The notes beneath the pieces were generated by a model that was given only the letters and a program-made list of their open reading frames with translations, searched no databases and had not been told where the DNA came from. From assembly GCA_040901795.1 (NCBI GenBank), contig JBBDYH010000087.1:49938-113937 (forward strand): 64,000 nucleotides of DNA, read 5' to 3'. This DNA comes from JBBDYH01 sp040901795. GTDB taxonomy: Bacteria > Planctomycetota > Planctomycetia > Pirellulales > JALHPA01. Of this stretch, positions 44,057-53,527 are shown piece after piece (position 1 is the stretch's first letter; each line of letters starts with the position of its first letter). The translations under genes were made by a program, and so were the position numbers.

Positions 44057-46295
44057 ACAGTTTGAAGTTAAACGTCCGCGTCACGAACCGCCAGAAGCGC
44101 TGCCCGAGCGTTTGATAACCGGCATGGATTTTGGCGCGGCCGACCATGCCGGGCCGGACAACGCCCGCGTCGTCCACGATCCAGGCCTCGGCCTGGTAAA
44201 GCGTGTTGATGGGCCGTTCTGCGCCCGTTTCATCGGTCACCGTCTCGATCTCGCCCTCGGCCTTGTTCGAAAGCCGCTTGGGCGCGTACAGCAGCTTCTC
44301 ATACGAGAGCTCGTTGATCTTAGATTCGAACGTGGCGCCAGGCAGAACGTCGAGTTTGATTTCGACCACTTGTTCTGGCTGGATGAAGTCCATCTCCCCC
44401 TGTTCGACCACCATCGCCGCGTCCATCCGCGTGGGATCGCCGATCTGGCAGAACATCCGGCCCGAGGGCAGCGTCGCGCCTAGGTTCTTCGGATCCATTG
44501 TCGAGCCGGTCCACGAATCCAACTGCAGATCCTGGTGCGGCTTTGGCATTTCGCTGGGCGCAGCGATCACCGTGCCACCGACGTTGGCCACCAGCGTCAG
44601 CCGCGCGCGGTCCGCTTTCATCAGTTCAAGCTGTTTGTTGATCGCCTCAAGGGAATCTTTCACGGAGTCGATCTGCAGTCCGGCGCCGCTGCCACCTGGC
44701 ACGCGATCTTGTTCCCGCAAAGTCGAAAGCTCGACGACGAGCAGATCGCGCTTGGCGATCAACTCGGCGATTCTCAGGTCCAGGTCCTGGTTGACCAACT
44801 GCGCGAGCGTTTGGCCGGCGGCGACGTAGTCGCCGGGTTTGACGTTGACTTTCGCCAAGTCGCCTTCGACGACGACGTAAACCGACTCGGCGTTGGAGGC
44901 CTTGATTTCCAGCGGACAAATGATGCGATAGGGCAGCGGAACCAGCAATATGGCCGCCGCGACCACCGCCAGCACCACCAGCGTGGCAAACAGTCGTGGC
45001 CTCTTCACTTGATCAACCCTCCCAGGCACATGAAAGAACCGAAACAACTTGTACAGCGGCATGCCGACCAGGCTCACCAGCGACAACGACACCAGCATCT
45101 GCCCGATGATCTGCAGCCGGTACGGCTCAAATACTTTGTATAAGAAGTACAGAATCGAAAACGTGATCACCCACAGGTACACCGCCGAAGCCACCGAGTA
45201 AACCGCGAAGAACGCTTGGTTCCGCTCCGGCAAGAACGGGTCGTCCGGCTCCTTCAAACCCAGGCACCACTTGCCCAGCTTGCGGTGCAGGATGGCGCCT
45301 GCCTTCTGCCGCAAGTTCGGGATTTCGGTCAGGTCCGACAGGATGTAATAGCCGTCGTAACGCATCAGCGGGTTGGCATTGAACAACACCGTGCTCACCG
45401 AACAGACGAACATTGTCGAGAGAGCCAACTGGTTCAGCATGCCCGGCTCGCTGAACCACCAGAGGTACGTGGCGACGCTGGCGATCACCAACTCGACGTA
45501 CATCCCCGCCGCGCCGATGAACGCGCGCTGCCATTTGCTCGGCAGCATCCACGAGTCGCTGACGTTGCAGTACAAACAGGGGGTAAAGACGAGAAACATC
45601 AACCCCATCTCGTGGCATTCGCCGCCGAAATACTTGCACGACAGGCCATGGCCGAATTCGTGAATGATCTTGGTGATGCCCATCGCGAGCATCAGCCAGA
45701 TCCAGTTCTCGGCCGCGAAAAACTGGTGGAATGTTGGCAGCTTCGACCGGAACACATCGAACTGCACCGCGACCAGCATCAAGGCGGACAGGCCGAAAAG
45801 AATGCAGACCGTCGCCGCCCACGGCGTGAAAAACCACCGCGTGTAGGGCAACATCCAGTTCAAAATCCGCTCCGGGTCGATGCCCTTGAAGCGGATCGCC
45901 AGAATGTTGGTGAATTTGCCGATCGTCTGACGGCGCGTGTTCTGTTTGCGCCGTTTGAGAAGTTGCGGCCCTTGTCCAGGTACGTCGGCAATCACCAGAC
46001 CACTGCGGTGCAGCGTGCCGATCAACCGACCCAGTTCATCAAGGCCAATCTTCTGCGGCGCAAACTGCTTTTCGAACCGCCGTTTGATCTCGTCGAGGCT
46101 GGTGTGGCCGTCGAGCCATTCCAGGATGGCGAATTCCTCTTCCTGAAAACGGAAATAGTTCAGGCCGACTGGGTCTTTAATGACCCAATACGGCGTGCCG
46201 TGATAGCGCACCTGGCGCACGTCCAGATCGGGCCGCATCCGCATGGTGAGCGGGCGAGCTGTGCTGGAAACCAGGCTGTCAACGAGCGTTGCCAT
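44055..46295 (-). CDS. M50-type metalloprotease fused to a HlyD adaptor, with PqqD-like N-terminus
   Basis: The 746-residue membrane protein starts with a PqqD-like region (GTPYWVIKDPVGLNYFRFQEEEFAILEWLDG, residues 30-120). It then has a multi-helix M50 core with the zinc motif HEFGH (H212, E213, H216) and the second motif NPLMRYDGYY (about 308-317). The C-terminal half (about 440-740) is a HlyD-type adaptor with a hairpin (DLRIAELIAKRDLLVVELSTLRE) between two lipoyl-like halves. It is the last of three co-oriented genes and may act in a secretion or peptide-handling complex. ATG at 46295. Confidence 0.9.
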   Translation of the reverse strand: MATLVDSLVSSTARPLTMRMRPDLDVRQVRYHGTPYWVIKDPVGLNYFRFQEEEFAILEWLDGHTSLDEIKRRFEKQFAPQKIGLDELGRLIGTLHRSGLVIADVPGQGPQLLKRRKQNTRRQTIGKFTNILAIRFKGIDPERILNWMLPYTRWFFTPWAATVCILFGLSALMLVAVQFDVFRSKLPTFHQFFAAENWIWLMLAMGITKIIHEFGHGLSCKYFGGECHEMGLMFLVFTPCLYCNVSDSWMLPSKWQRAFIGAAGMYVELVIASVATYLWWFSEPGMLNQLALSTMFVCSVSTVLFNANPLMRYDGYYILSDLTEIPNLRQKAGAILHRKLGKWCLGLKEPDDPFLPERNQAFFAVYSVASAVYLWVITFSILYFLYKVFEPYRLQIIGQMLVSLSLVSLVGMPLYKLFRFFHVPGRVDQVKRPRLFATLVVLAVVAAAILLVPLPYRIICPLEIKASNAESVYVVVEGDLAKVNVKPGDYVAAGQTLAQLVNQDLDLRIAELIAKRDLLVVELSTLREQDRVPGGSGAGLQIDSVKDSLEAINKQLELMKADRARLTLVANVGGTVIAAPSEMPKPHQDLQLDSWTGSTMDPKNLGATLPSGRMFCQIGDPTRMDAAMVVEQGEMDFIQPEQVVEIKLDVLPGATFESKINELSYEKLLYAPKRLSNKAEGEIETVTDETGAERPINTLYQAEAWIVDDAGVVRPGMVGRAKIHAGYQTLGQRFWRFVTRTFNFKL

Positions 46296-46319
46296 GCGTA
46301 CCTAGGAAGACGAAGACTT

Positions 46320-46463
46320 TCTTGTTCCCAGGCTCTGCCTGGGAACACACTGTCTGCAAGGCTCTGCCTTGCCGGTAAAAAATGTGGCCCTATCGAAGCG
46401 AAGCAGGCGGACCCCGCCGAGTCCGCCGCGGCGGACATTCCCACGCCGGAGCCTGGGAACGAG
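46320..46463. repeat. Two REP-like palindromes, family D
   Basis: GTTCCCAGGCTCTGCCTGGGAAC at about 46324-46346 plus AAGGCTCTGCCTT, and a second copy with CCTGGGAACGAG to 46463. They sit in the short gap between the HlyD and M50-HlyD genes. Confidence 0.7.
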
Positions 46464-46470
46464 CAGGGGT

Positions 46471-47442
46471 TCATTCGGCCTTTGTCAGGCGAGGCTGGGC
46501 CCCGTTGATCGTCATGTCAACGTACGATCCGGGGAACAACAACCAATGCCCGTCTTCCTTGCGATTGTCTACTTCAGCCTTAACCACATAGGTTTTGCCT
46601 CGACCGTCGAGTAGCGGGCGAACAAAGGTGATCCGCCCCTCGAACTGCACTTTGCGACCTTGGAGCGTGGCTTCGACGGTGACGGGGCGATTGATGAGCT
46701 GACCCGGGCTGTAGCGCTCAGTTTCGACTTCGCCTTCGACCTTCAAGCGATCCAACTGCACGACATGTAACACCGCGTCGCCAGGCTTCACCCATTCTCC
46801 CTTGTGCAGGTGAACCTGCGCGACAACGCCATCCACCGGCGAGGTGATCTGACGCCGATTTACAGCTTCTGTTGCGGCCTGAATCTCGAACTGTTTGGCC
46901 GCCGCGGTAAAGGCGGCGATTTTCTTTTCCGAGATCGCGCGTTTGGTCTCCAACTGTCCCCGTTCCCACGTCAGGTACTGGCGCCGCATTTCGATGTCGG
47001 CGACTGCGCCCCTCGTTTTTTCATTGGCCTTCACGGACTTATCGTATTCGACCTTGGCGAGTTCGGTCGCCTTCCTGGCGTAGAGCACGTCGACTTCGTT
47101 TTCCGCCTTTTCCTTGGCCGCCTGATGCTCCTCCCAGGCGATTTGCCTAGCCATTCCCGGCTGCGAATCATCAATCTTGCCCAATACCTCGCGGGCCTTG
47201 ACTTGCTGACCCTCGACGACGTTGAGCTCGACCAGCACGCCCGGCTCTTGCCCCGGTACCTGGGCCTCGTGGATCAGGGCAACACGGTAACGCGGGACGT
47301 CGACGTCCAACGCTGTGGTGGGGAGAAGGTAGCCGTCGTCGCGCGAGGCAACCCCCTTTGGCTGCTGCGCAATCGCCACCGCGGCAAGCGTCACGGCGCC
47401 AATTGCCACCGCAGCCAAAATCGAGGCGGTTTTCGTCTTCAT
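46471..47442 (-). CDS. HlyD-family periplasmic adaptor
   Basis: The 323-residue exported protein has an N-terminal membrane segment (ILAAVAIGAVTLAAVAIA), a first lipoyl-like half (EPGVLVELNVVEGQQVKAREVLGKIDD) and a long coiled-coil hairpin. The second half ITSPVDGVVAQVHLHKGEWVKPGD is followed by a beta-barrel region. These proteins link inner-membrane pumps to TolC. It lies between the GAF-HlyD and M50-HlyD genes. No pump ATPase or permease is in the cluster. Confidence 0.9.
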   Translation of the reverse strand: MKTKTASILAAVAIGAVTLAAVAIAQQPKGVASRDDGYLLPTTALDVDVPRYRVALIHEAQVPGQEPGVLVELNVVEGQQVKAREVLGKIDDSQPGMARQIAWEEHQAAKEKAENEVDVLYARKATELAKVEYDKSVKANEKTRGAVADIEMRRQYLTWERGQLETKRAISEKKIAAFTAAAKQFEIQAATEAVNRRQITSPVDGVVAQVHLHKGEWVKPGDAVLHVVQLDRLKVEGEVETERYSPGQLINRPVTVEATLQGRKVQFEGRITFVRPLLDGRGKTYVVKAEVDNRKEDGHWLLFPGSYVDMTINGAQPRLTKAE

Positions 47443-47470
47443 GGGAATCGTCCTAGGTTAGTAGCAGTTT

Positions 47471-49546
47471 TCAAAGGCGGAACAGAATGCGGGATTGGAA
47501 CCACGAGATCAAATCGTGGAACAACGAATAGCCCAGATTTGTTTCGCCACAATGGATTTTAGCGGTCACCGTGGCGCCTTGCCGCGGCGCCGTCACCAGG
47601 TCGTTCTTGTCAATTTTCACGCGGATCAGCACGACGTTGCCCTCTTCGCCTTGGACCTCGGCGATATTTTGAATCTCCTTGATCTTGCCCCATCGCGTCA
47701 CGCCTGGGTCCGTCATCACGATGTATTCAACGTCAAGCGCATGCGTACCTTGTTCGTTAATCACGTCCATGATGTGACCCATGCGGTCCTCGGGCATCTT
47801 GATCTCCAAGTCCCAGTCCTGGCTGGGGTCGGCGACGGTCAGCAAGACCTGGCCTTTTTCCACGGGCCGGTTTTCCAGCTTCTCGCGCACCTGCCACGTC
47901 AGCACCTGCCCTTTCATCGGGCTGCGGACGATCAACCGCTTTTGTTTCTCGTCGAGGATCCGGAGCTGCTCTCTCAGGCTGGTCCGCGAAGTCTGTTCTT
48001 TGGCGATATCGCCGTCGATTTTCGCCATCTGAACATAGTATTGAGCTCTGTCCTGAGGGGGACTGTTTCTGAGTTGATCCTTTTGGGCTCCCAAGCTAAC
48101 GATGTTTTCACCCGCGGCATTGAATTGACCGAGGAAGTTCTGAATTTGCACGTTTAGTTCGGGGTTTTCCAGCCGCAGAAGCTCCTCGCCTGCTTCGACC
48201 ATCTGTTCCTGCTCGGCGTTCGGCGCGATGTACACCACCTTCCCTTCCACGCCCGCGAAGATGTTGCGCTTGACCACCGGCTCCAACGTACCGCGCCCGT
48301 GCAGCTTGAAATCGGCCGGCACCAAAAACATCGCCGCCACAATCGCGACCAGGACGCCGACGATGGTGACGGTCTTGGGTAAGTTCCGCGTGGCGACAAC
48401 CGCCCGCGTCTTGCCGATCGTCCGCCAGACCGGCATCAAGAACAAGCTCTGGTGCTCGATGGCGTTGCTCATTGCCGCCGAACAATGGTCGCGCACGACT
48501 TCGATACGGCGCGTCATTCCCTGCGTAAACGCCTCATCGGTGATCTGTTCGATGATCAGGGCGCCGATGTGCTCCGCTGGTTGCGGATGGTCGATCGAAT
48601 CGCTGGCGGTGTCGCGCGGCTTGGCCAACGGCAAGATCGCCATCGCCTTGGTGTGCGACTCATCGACGTAAGCCTCGAGGGCTTCTTCGATTTGCGGCGC
48701 CATGTTCGAGGTGTCGCCGCTGTACCACACGGGCTCGCCACCGGCCACCACCACGCTGGCCAGCTTATCGAGCAGCGCCACGGTATTGGAGCGCCGGTCA
48801 AACGTCTCCTGACCGCTGATCGCCTCAACACGCGATTTGCGGCCGTGCTTGATCGCCACCGTCACGCGGTCGCATTCGATCAGCCGTCGTCCTTCGTTGG
48901 CAATCGTGTACGCGGTGGCGCGCGGGTCCAAGCCCTGATGGACCATTCGCGTGAACTGCTCCAACTGCGTCCACATCACCTGCCGATCGGTAAACAATCG
49001 CAGGCTGTGCGTCTTCAGATAGTCGCCGGCCAGCTCGCACATCTGCTGCACGAACCGCAAGTAACCCCGCTCGACCGCCGGCCGAGGATTGGGCCGCTGA
49101 AAAACCTCCACAATGCCTTGCACTTCCTGGTCGCTGCGGAGCGGGCCGAGCACGAGCAAGTAGTCGGTCGGGTTGCCCGTCTGGTCATCCCCCTCGCCGG
49201 AGTGCGGCGCGGCCAGCGTCCCTTCGCCCGAAGTAATGATTTTGCGGAGCAGCCGGCCGTGTTTTTCCTGGTCCTCGCGGCGATCGGCCAGCCGTGTCAG
49301 TCGCAGGTTGACCTGATAGGCCAGCTCCAGGCGGCCACCTTCGCCGAGCACCCACACCGCGCCGCCTTCAGCCGCCAGGGCCTGCACCAGGCGGTTCAGA
49401 AAGCCCTCATAGAACTCCGGCGGCGGCACGTCGGAGCGGGACAGCGACTCGATCTCGCTGACGAGCCCACGAATTTGCTGCCGCGTTTGATCGAGCAGAT
49501 CGGGATCGGGGGCCGCTGGGCTGGTCTGGCTGGTTTGCGAGCTCAT
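47471..49546 (-). CDS. GAF-domain sensor fused to a HlyD adaptor
   Basis: The 691-residue protein has two GAF-like domains in sequence (about 40-180 and 195-365). A membrane helix (TVTIVGVLVAIVAAMFLVPA, about 392-411) follows, then a HlyD-type adaptor (about 420-690) with two lipoyl-like halves around a coiled hairpin. It may be a signal-gated adaptor with GAF domains in the cytoplasm. It is the first gene of the three-adaptor group, 28 bases before the next. Confidence 0.88.
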   Translation of the reverse strand: MSSQTSQTSPAAPDPDLLDQTRQQIRGLVSEIESLSRSDVPPPEFYEGFLNRLVQALAAEGGAVWVLGEGGRLELAYQVNLRLTRLADRREDQEKHGRLLRKIITSGEGTLAAPHSGEGDDQTGNPTDYLLVLGPLRSDQEVQGIVEVFQRPNPRPAVERGYLRFVQQMCELAGDYLKTHSLRLFTDRQVMWTQLEQFTRMVHQGLDPRATAYTIANEGRRLIECDRVTVAIKHGRKSRVEAISGQETFDRRSNTVALLDKLASVVVAGGEPVWYSGDTSNMAPQIEEALEAYVDESHTKAMAILPLAKPRDTASDSIDHPQPAEHIGALIIEQITDEAFTQGMTRRIEVVRDHCSAAMSNAIEHQSLFLMPVWRTIGKTRAVVATRNLPKTVTIVGVLVAIVAAMFLVPADFKLHGRGTLEPVVKRNIFAGVEGKVVYIAPNAEQEQMVEAGEELLRLENPELNVQIQNFLGQFNAAGENIVSLGAQKDQLRNSPPQDRAQYYVQMAKIDGDIAKEQTSRTSLREQLRILDEKQKRLIVRSPMKGQVLTWQVREKLENRPVEKGQVLLTVADPSQDWDLEIKMPEDRMGHIMDVINEQGTHALDVEYIVMTDPGVTRWGKIKEIQNIAEVQGEEGNVVLIRVKIDKNDLVTAPRQGATVTAKIHCGETNLGYSLFHDLISWFQSRILFRL

Positions 49547-49642
49547 ACGTACCTGTTGGCTTGCGCGCTTGAGGGTGTCTTCGTGTTACGCGGCCGAACC
49601 GGGAAGGTTTGGCCGATTCGGGCGAATTCCGACTTTTCTAAT

Positions 49643-49743
49643 TAGAACCGCTAACACAACCGGCACACAGTAACCCGAAGCGTGAGCGAGGAACCGGCAG
49701 ATTCGGCCTCGCTTACGCGTCGGGTTACTATTGTTAGCGGTTC
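49643..49743. repeat. Palindromic element family E (full copy)
   Basis: A 101-base inverted repeat runs from AGAACCGCTAACA to TGTTAGCGGTTCT. Its right half (49693-49743) is identical over 51 bases, in reverse complement, to the fragment at 63950-64000. Confidence 0.85.
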
Positions 49744-49823
49744 TTAAACCAAGTCTACAGTTCTGTCGGCTCAACGCCACACACGCGGTAAGCACGACGG
49801 GCCTCGCACAATTGCTTTTTTAT

Positions 49824-49850
49824 GTACGACGGCCTTCCAAGGCGGTCGAG
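49824..49850. repeat. Family H palindrome
   Basis: GTACGACGGCCTTCCAAGGC and its partial mirror. No T-run on the useful side, so not a terminator. Confidence 0.4.
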
Positions 49851-50357
49851 CTTTCCAGGCGGCGTTTCTAGGTTGTCCACGTTCAACGCGATGGACCGCG
49901 AGACGGTTTGAGGCAGGCGCCATTCTGCATGATTGCGGAAAGCCGCAACCCGAGCGCAAATGCGGCGAACGCCTTCCACAACATTCGGTTGAACACCGTC
50001 GCTACATTCCCGACAATCCGGAAAGTGCTGCGAATCACTTACTTGTTTCGACCACTCTGGCGATCGTTCGTGAGCCAATTCCCGAGCCAATTCCCGAGCC
50101 AATGTCTCGATCGAGACAGCCGAACGGAGCCAGAAGCACGGCTTACTGCGAAGAGCCGGCCGAACCAGCTGGGATTAGATGCCCCCGAGGAATAGTTACT
50201 GAGAAGCCTTTATTCTAGGCGGACGGCCGCCATTCGACCATAACCGGCCGGTAAAACTTAGGCAGTTTTTCAGCGTGAACGCCCGAAGGTTTGCTTTATG
50301 GTGATCGCTCAGATGACCACGCCAGTATCAATCCGTGCGATTTTGCGCCTGCACGGG
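49851..50357. other. Non-coding stretch between the methyltransferase stop and the family E/H repeats
   Basis: Frames exist but none has a plausible start, codon pattern or recognisable family. It contains a short 12-base tandem (GAGCCAATTCCC) at 50073-50102. Confidence 0.3.
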
Positions 50358-50439
50358 ACGATCTCTGTGGCGTTCGGGAAACGCTAGCTCTGTAGGGAAC
50401 GCCCTCTGTGGCGTTCCGGAAACGCCAACCGGCGTGGCT
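50358..50439. repeat. Palindromic element family F
   Basis: CTGTAGGGAACGCC, CTGTGGCGTTCCGGAAACGCC and a GTGGCTAC end. It is related to the copy at 61734-61803. Confidence 0.7.
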
Positions 50440-50449
50440 ACTCGATGCC

Positions 50450-52057
50450 TTACGCACACAACAGCCCCAGCCGTGCCAGGTCCTTTAACCCATTCTCGAG
50501 CGAGCGCTCCAATGCGGGTTCGACGGGTGCATCCGGCCGCGGCTGACCGGCTTGATCCACCATCACCAACTCACCATTCCGTACGGCCGCCAATAGACTC
50601 GCGAATAGATCGGCCCGGTTGCGAGTCCCATCGGCGAGCAAAACCAGCTTGCGGCCCAAGGGGTTGATTTTGGCCACCTCGTGCAAGAGCGTCGTAACGT
50701 GCGGCTGCGTGGCGGCTTGTAGACGAGCCAGCGGCGTGGACTTGGGAAACTCGTCCACAATGGCTCGAATTTGCGGCGGAGAGCAATACAACTCCACCGC
50801 GCGGCGCGTAAACGAGTGGGCGATGTTTGTCGCCAGGTTATCGGCAAACTCCTCGGCGCGTGCGGCGGAGATGGTAGATCCGGCCGACAGCCGCGTCAGC
50901 GTTTCACCGATCAAGTCTTCGACGGCCATCGCCTCGGGCCACCGTGGTCCCAGGATGGACAACGCTCCCTTGACGAGCGGCGAAGACGTCGTCAGCACTC
51001 CATCTTCGATGCGGAACTTCGCTTCCTCGTTGGTAGCCGCACTCACGGCCCCCTGGGCAATCGCCGCCGATGCCACGTACAACCTTCGCACGCGCTTTGG
51101 ATCCAGGTTGCGGTGGAGCGGCACGTCGGCATGGCACAAAAGCGACCGCCGAAACATGCGGTTCCGCAAGAAATCCAGGTACTGCTCGTACTCGACGACG
51201 TCGCGGGCGACCTGGCGGACCGCCTGTTCGGCCTCCGGCCCCAGCCCTTCCAGCCAGCGCGCGCCGGACTGCGCCTCGGCGATGAACTGCAGTCCCTTGG
51301 CGGCCGCGGCGTCGGCGAACTGGTAAAAGTAAACCGGCTCGTTGATCGCCTCCAGGTGCTCGTGCAGCACGTAGCTATCGGCGTTGTTGCGGATCCGCTC
51401 CGATTCGCCCCGCAATAACGAGCTGTAAGCGTTGTCGTCGGGCGGGACTGTTTTCACCAGCCAGTCGAGCAGCCCGCGCGCCTGCCCGACGCGGTCATCC
51501 GGTTTGCTCCATCGCCGCACGTGAAAGACCATCATGTCCCGGACGGTGCCGCGCATGTGCCAGCCGGGATACGTGTTGTAGCTGATGTAGGCGATGCCCT
51601 GCGGATTGAGCCGCTCGGCGCAGATCTCGAAGATCTTTTGGCGGACCGGCTCGGGGACCCACGAGTAAACGCCGTGGCAGATCACGTAATCGAACTGGCC
51701 CATGGATGCGTCCACATCCAGGATCGACAGGCAGCGCAGTTCAATATTGCGTAACCCCAGCGTCTCGATCGTCTGTACGCCTTCGGCGACTTGCCGGCTG
51801 GAGAGATCGATGCCGACGAACGACCCCTCAGGAAAGGCGGCGGCCATGGGGATCAGATTGCCGCCACTTGCGCAACCCAACTCCAGCACGCGACAGCGAT
51901 CCACGGGGGCCGGCGTCATCCCGAACAGCGTGCCGACCACGGCGAGCCGGTTGGGGTGCGATTGCGAGTACGGGAAGCTGGAATAGGGAACCTCATCGTA
52001 CGAGGTGCGCGGCGCGGCGCCTTCGATCGCTTCCGGAGCGGGGGCCGGGGACTGCAT
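50450..52057 (-). CDS. SAM-dependent methyltransferase with a regulatory domain
   Basis: The 535-residue protein has a class I methyltransferase domain with RCRVLELGCASGGNLIPMA (residues 55-72), FVGIDLSSRQV and FDYVICHGVYSWVPE. A long C-terminal part has the methyltransferase-regulatory pattern (LLCHADVPLHRNLDPKRVRRLYVASA). Unlike small rRNA methyltransferases, the acceptor is unknown. It lies next to the HlyD group but in a separate unit. The ATG at 52057 has GGAGGG ten bases upstream. Confidence 0.88.
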   Translation of the reverse strand: MQSPAPAPEAIEGAAPRTSYDEVPYSSFPYSQSHPNRLAVVGTLFGMTPAPVDRCRVLELGCASGGNLIPMAAAFPEGSFVGIDLSSRQVAEGVQTIETLGLRNIELRCLSILDVDASMGQFDYVICHGVYSWVPEPVRQKIFEICAERLNPQGIAYISYNTYPGWHMRGTVRDMMVFHVRRWSKPDDRVGQARGLLDWLVKTVPPDDNAYSSLLRGESERIRNNADSYVLHEHLEAINEPVYFYQFADAAAAKGLQFIAEAQSGARWLEGLGPEAEQAVRQVARDVVEYEQYLDFLRNRMFRRSLLCHADVPLHRNLDPKRVRRLYVASAAIAQGAVSAATNEEAKFRIEDGVLTTSSPLVKGALSILGPRWPEAMAVEDLIGETLTRLSAGSTISAARAEEFADNLATNIAHSFTRRAVELYCSPPQIRAIVDEFPKSTPLARLQAATQPHVTTLLHEVAKINPLGRKLVLLADGTRNRADLFASLLAAVRNGELVMVDQAGQPRPDAPVEPALERSLENGLKDLARLGLLCA

Positions 52058-52088
52058 CGGTGATCGGCCCTCCGGAGTCGGAGTGAAA

Positions 52089-52139
52089 TAGCCGAACTCG
52101 CCAGAGTTCGGGCCTTTGAATTCCGGCGAATTCAGCTAC
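52089..52139. repeat. Palindromic element family I
   Basis: CGAACTCGCCAGAGTTCG and GAATTCCGGCGAATTC are two adjacent palindromes between TAGCC and GCTAC ends, just outside the methyltransferase start. Confidence 0.65.
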
Positions 52140-52277
52140 GAACGAACAGCCATCATACCTAACCTCAGCCGCAGCGCCTCAATGGATTTGACCGCCATCC
52201 GTCGGCCATCCAAGATGGAAGAAGAACGTCCTCATTCATTTTTCATCTTGGTGTGTCTCGAACGATGGAGCGATTCT

Positions 52278-53405
52278 ATGTCACGTACGGCAGTTTGGTT
52301 GTATTGGTTGTTGGCTGTTGCCCTTTTTATCTCCCACTCGGCCCAGCCCGCTCACGCTCAGTTTATCGCACTCGGCGACCTGCCCGGCGGCAACTTTAAC
52401 AGCACAGCCGACGCTGTCTCAGCGGATGGGTCGACGGTCGTTGGGTCGAGCAGTTCCAGATATACCTTGGAAGCATTTCGGTGGACCGCCCGGACAGGGA
52501 TCGTTGGACTTGACAGTTTGGGCGCGCCGTATGGCCACAGCCGTGCTTTCGGCGTTTCGGGGGATGGCGCCGTCATCGTCGGTGACACAAAGTGGCCGGC
52601 CCCGGACGTTTCGTGGGCGTCGCAGGCCTTTCGCTGGACCGCCGAGACCGGAATGGTTGGACTGGGATTCCTCCCGGGTACCAAATGGACGACGGCCGTA
52701 GCTGCCTCTATGGATGGCTCTGTAATCGTTGGTTACAGCAGCACAACATTCGGCTCTCGTCATACAGCATTTCGCTGGACCGCTGCCGACGGCATGATTG
52801 AACTGGGAGAAAAAGCTCCAGGCGGTACCAGCACCGCCTACGACGTTTCCGCGGACGGGACGGTCATTGTTGGCTCGATCGATGATGAAGCTTTTCGCTG
52901 GACGCCGGACAGCGGATTCACTCTCCTCGGAGCGGATACAGCGGCATACGCCATTTCCGCGGACGGCTCAACGATCGTGGGACAATTTGCGGACCGGGGC
53001 GCGGCTCGCTGGACAATGGAAGAGGGATGGGTCGACCTAGGCGTGCCTAATGGCCTGCCCTGGAGCGTTTCTGGCGATGGTTCGCTGATCCTTACGAGTG
53101 CCAGGTCGGCTACCGGCGGCTCGATTCTCTGGTCGCTCGACTCAGGACTTGTAGACGTTCGTGAGGTTTTACTTTCTCAAGGAATAGGAGAATTTGAGAA
53201 TTGGTCTTCCCTGACCGCGTTTGATGTATCCGCAGATGGTAAAACCATCGCTGGGAGGGGTATTAATCCACTCGGCCAGACCGAAGCTTGGGTCGCCACC
53301 ATCCCAGAGCCTTCCACCTTCGGACTTGCGATTTTGGCCACGTGTGGAGTGGTTATGTTTGTCATGTGCCGGCGTCGCGCTGCGAAGACTGCGGCGTCCG
53401 GGTGA
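52278..53405 (+). CDS. Exported HAF-repeat protein with PEP-CTERM tail
   Basis: The 375-residue protein has a signal (LYWLLAVALFISHSAQPAHA). At least six HAF repeats follow (DAVSADGSTVVGSS, FGVSGDGAVIVGDT, AYDVSADGTVIVGSI, AYAISADGSTIVGQF), each with an FRWT block. The C-terminus IPEPSTF plus helix plus CRRRAAK is a PEP-CTERM signal. The ATG at 52278 has a GGAG nine bases upstream. Probably an envelope or secreted propeller-like protein of unknown role. Confidence 0.9.
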   Translation: MSRTAVWLYWLLAVALFISHSAQPAHAQFIALGDLPGGNFNSTADAVSADGSTVVGSSSSRYTLEAFRWTARTGIVGLDSLGAPYGHSRAFGVSGDGAVIVGDTKWPAPDVSWASQAFRWTAETGMVGLGFLPGTKWTTAVAASMDGSVIVGYSSTTFGSRHTAFRWTAADGMIELGEKAPGGTSTAYDVSADGTVIVGSIDDEAFRWTPDSGFTLLGADTAAYAISADGSTIVGQFADRGAARWTMEEGWVDLGVPNGLPWSVSGDGSLILTSARSATGGSILWSLDSGLVDVREVLLSQGIGEFENWSSLTAFDVSADGKTIAGRGINPLGQTEAWVATIPEPSTFGLAILATCGVVMFVMCRRRAAKTAASG

Positions 53406-53527
53406 TTCGGGGATTTTGCCGCCCGTCAACTGCCCTTGAGCCGTCCGCGGGCGTCTGTTACAAGGCTCGGTCTCATCTTTCGATTCTCGTCTGATCTTCT
53501 CTACTTGTTCGGCAAGGAGCCCCAGCG

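Noticed and set aside
45216..46508. 430-codon plus-strand frame
   Set aside because: Antisense to the M50-HlyD gene, which has an unbroken HEFGH and NP...DG set.
48452..49645. 397-codon plus-strand frame
   Set aside because: Antisense to the GAF-HlyD gene.
49824..49850. Family H palindrome as a terminator
   Set aside because: The T-run is on the wrong side for transcription from either neighbour.
50073..50102. Short GAGCCAATTCCC tandem as a possible CRISPR seed
   Set aside because: Under three units with no spacers and no cas gene; too short to be an array.
49851..50102. Minus-strand frame reading ...FRNHAEWRLPQTVSRS as a possible transposase remnant
   Set aside because: I could not match it to any transposase motif; no HUH or DDE residues, so treated as non-coding.
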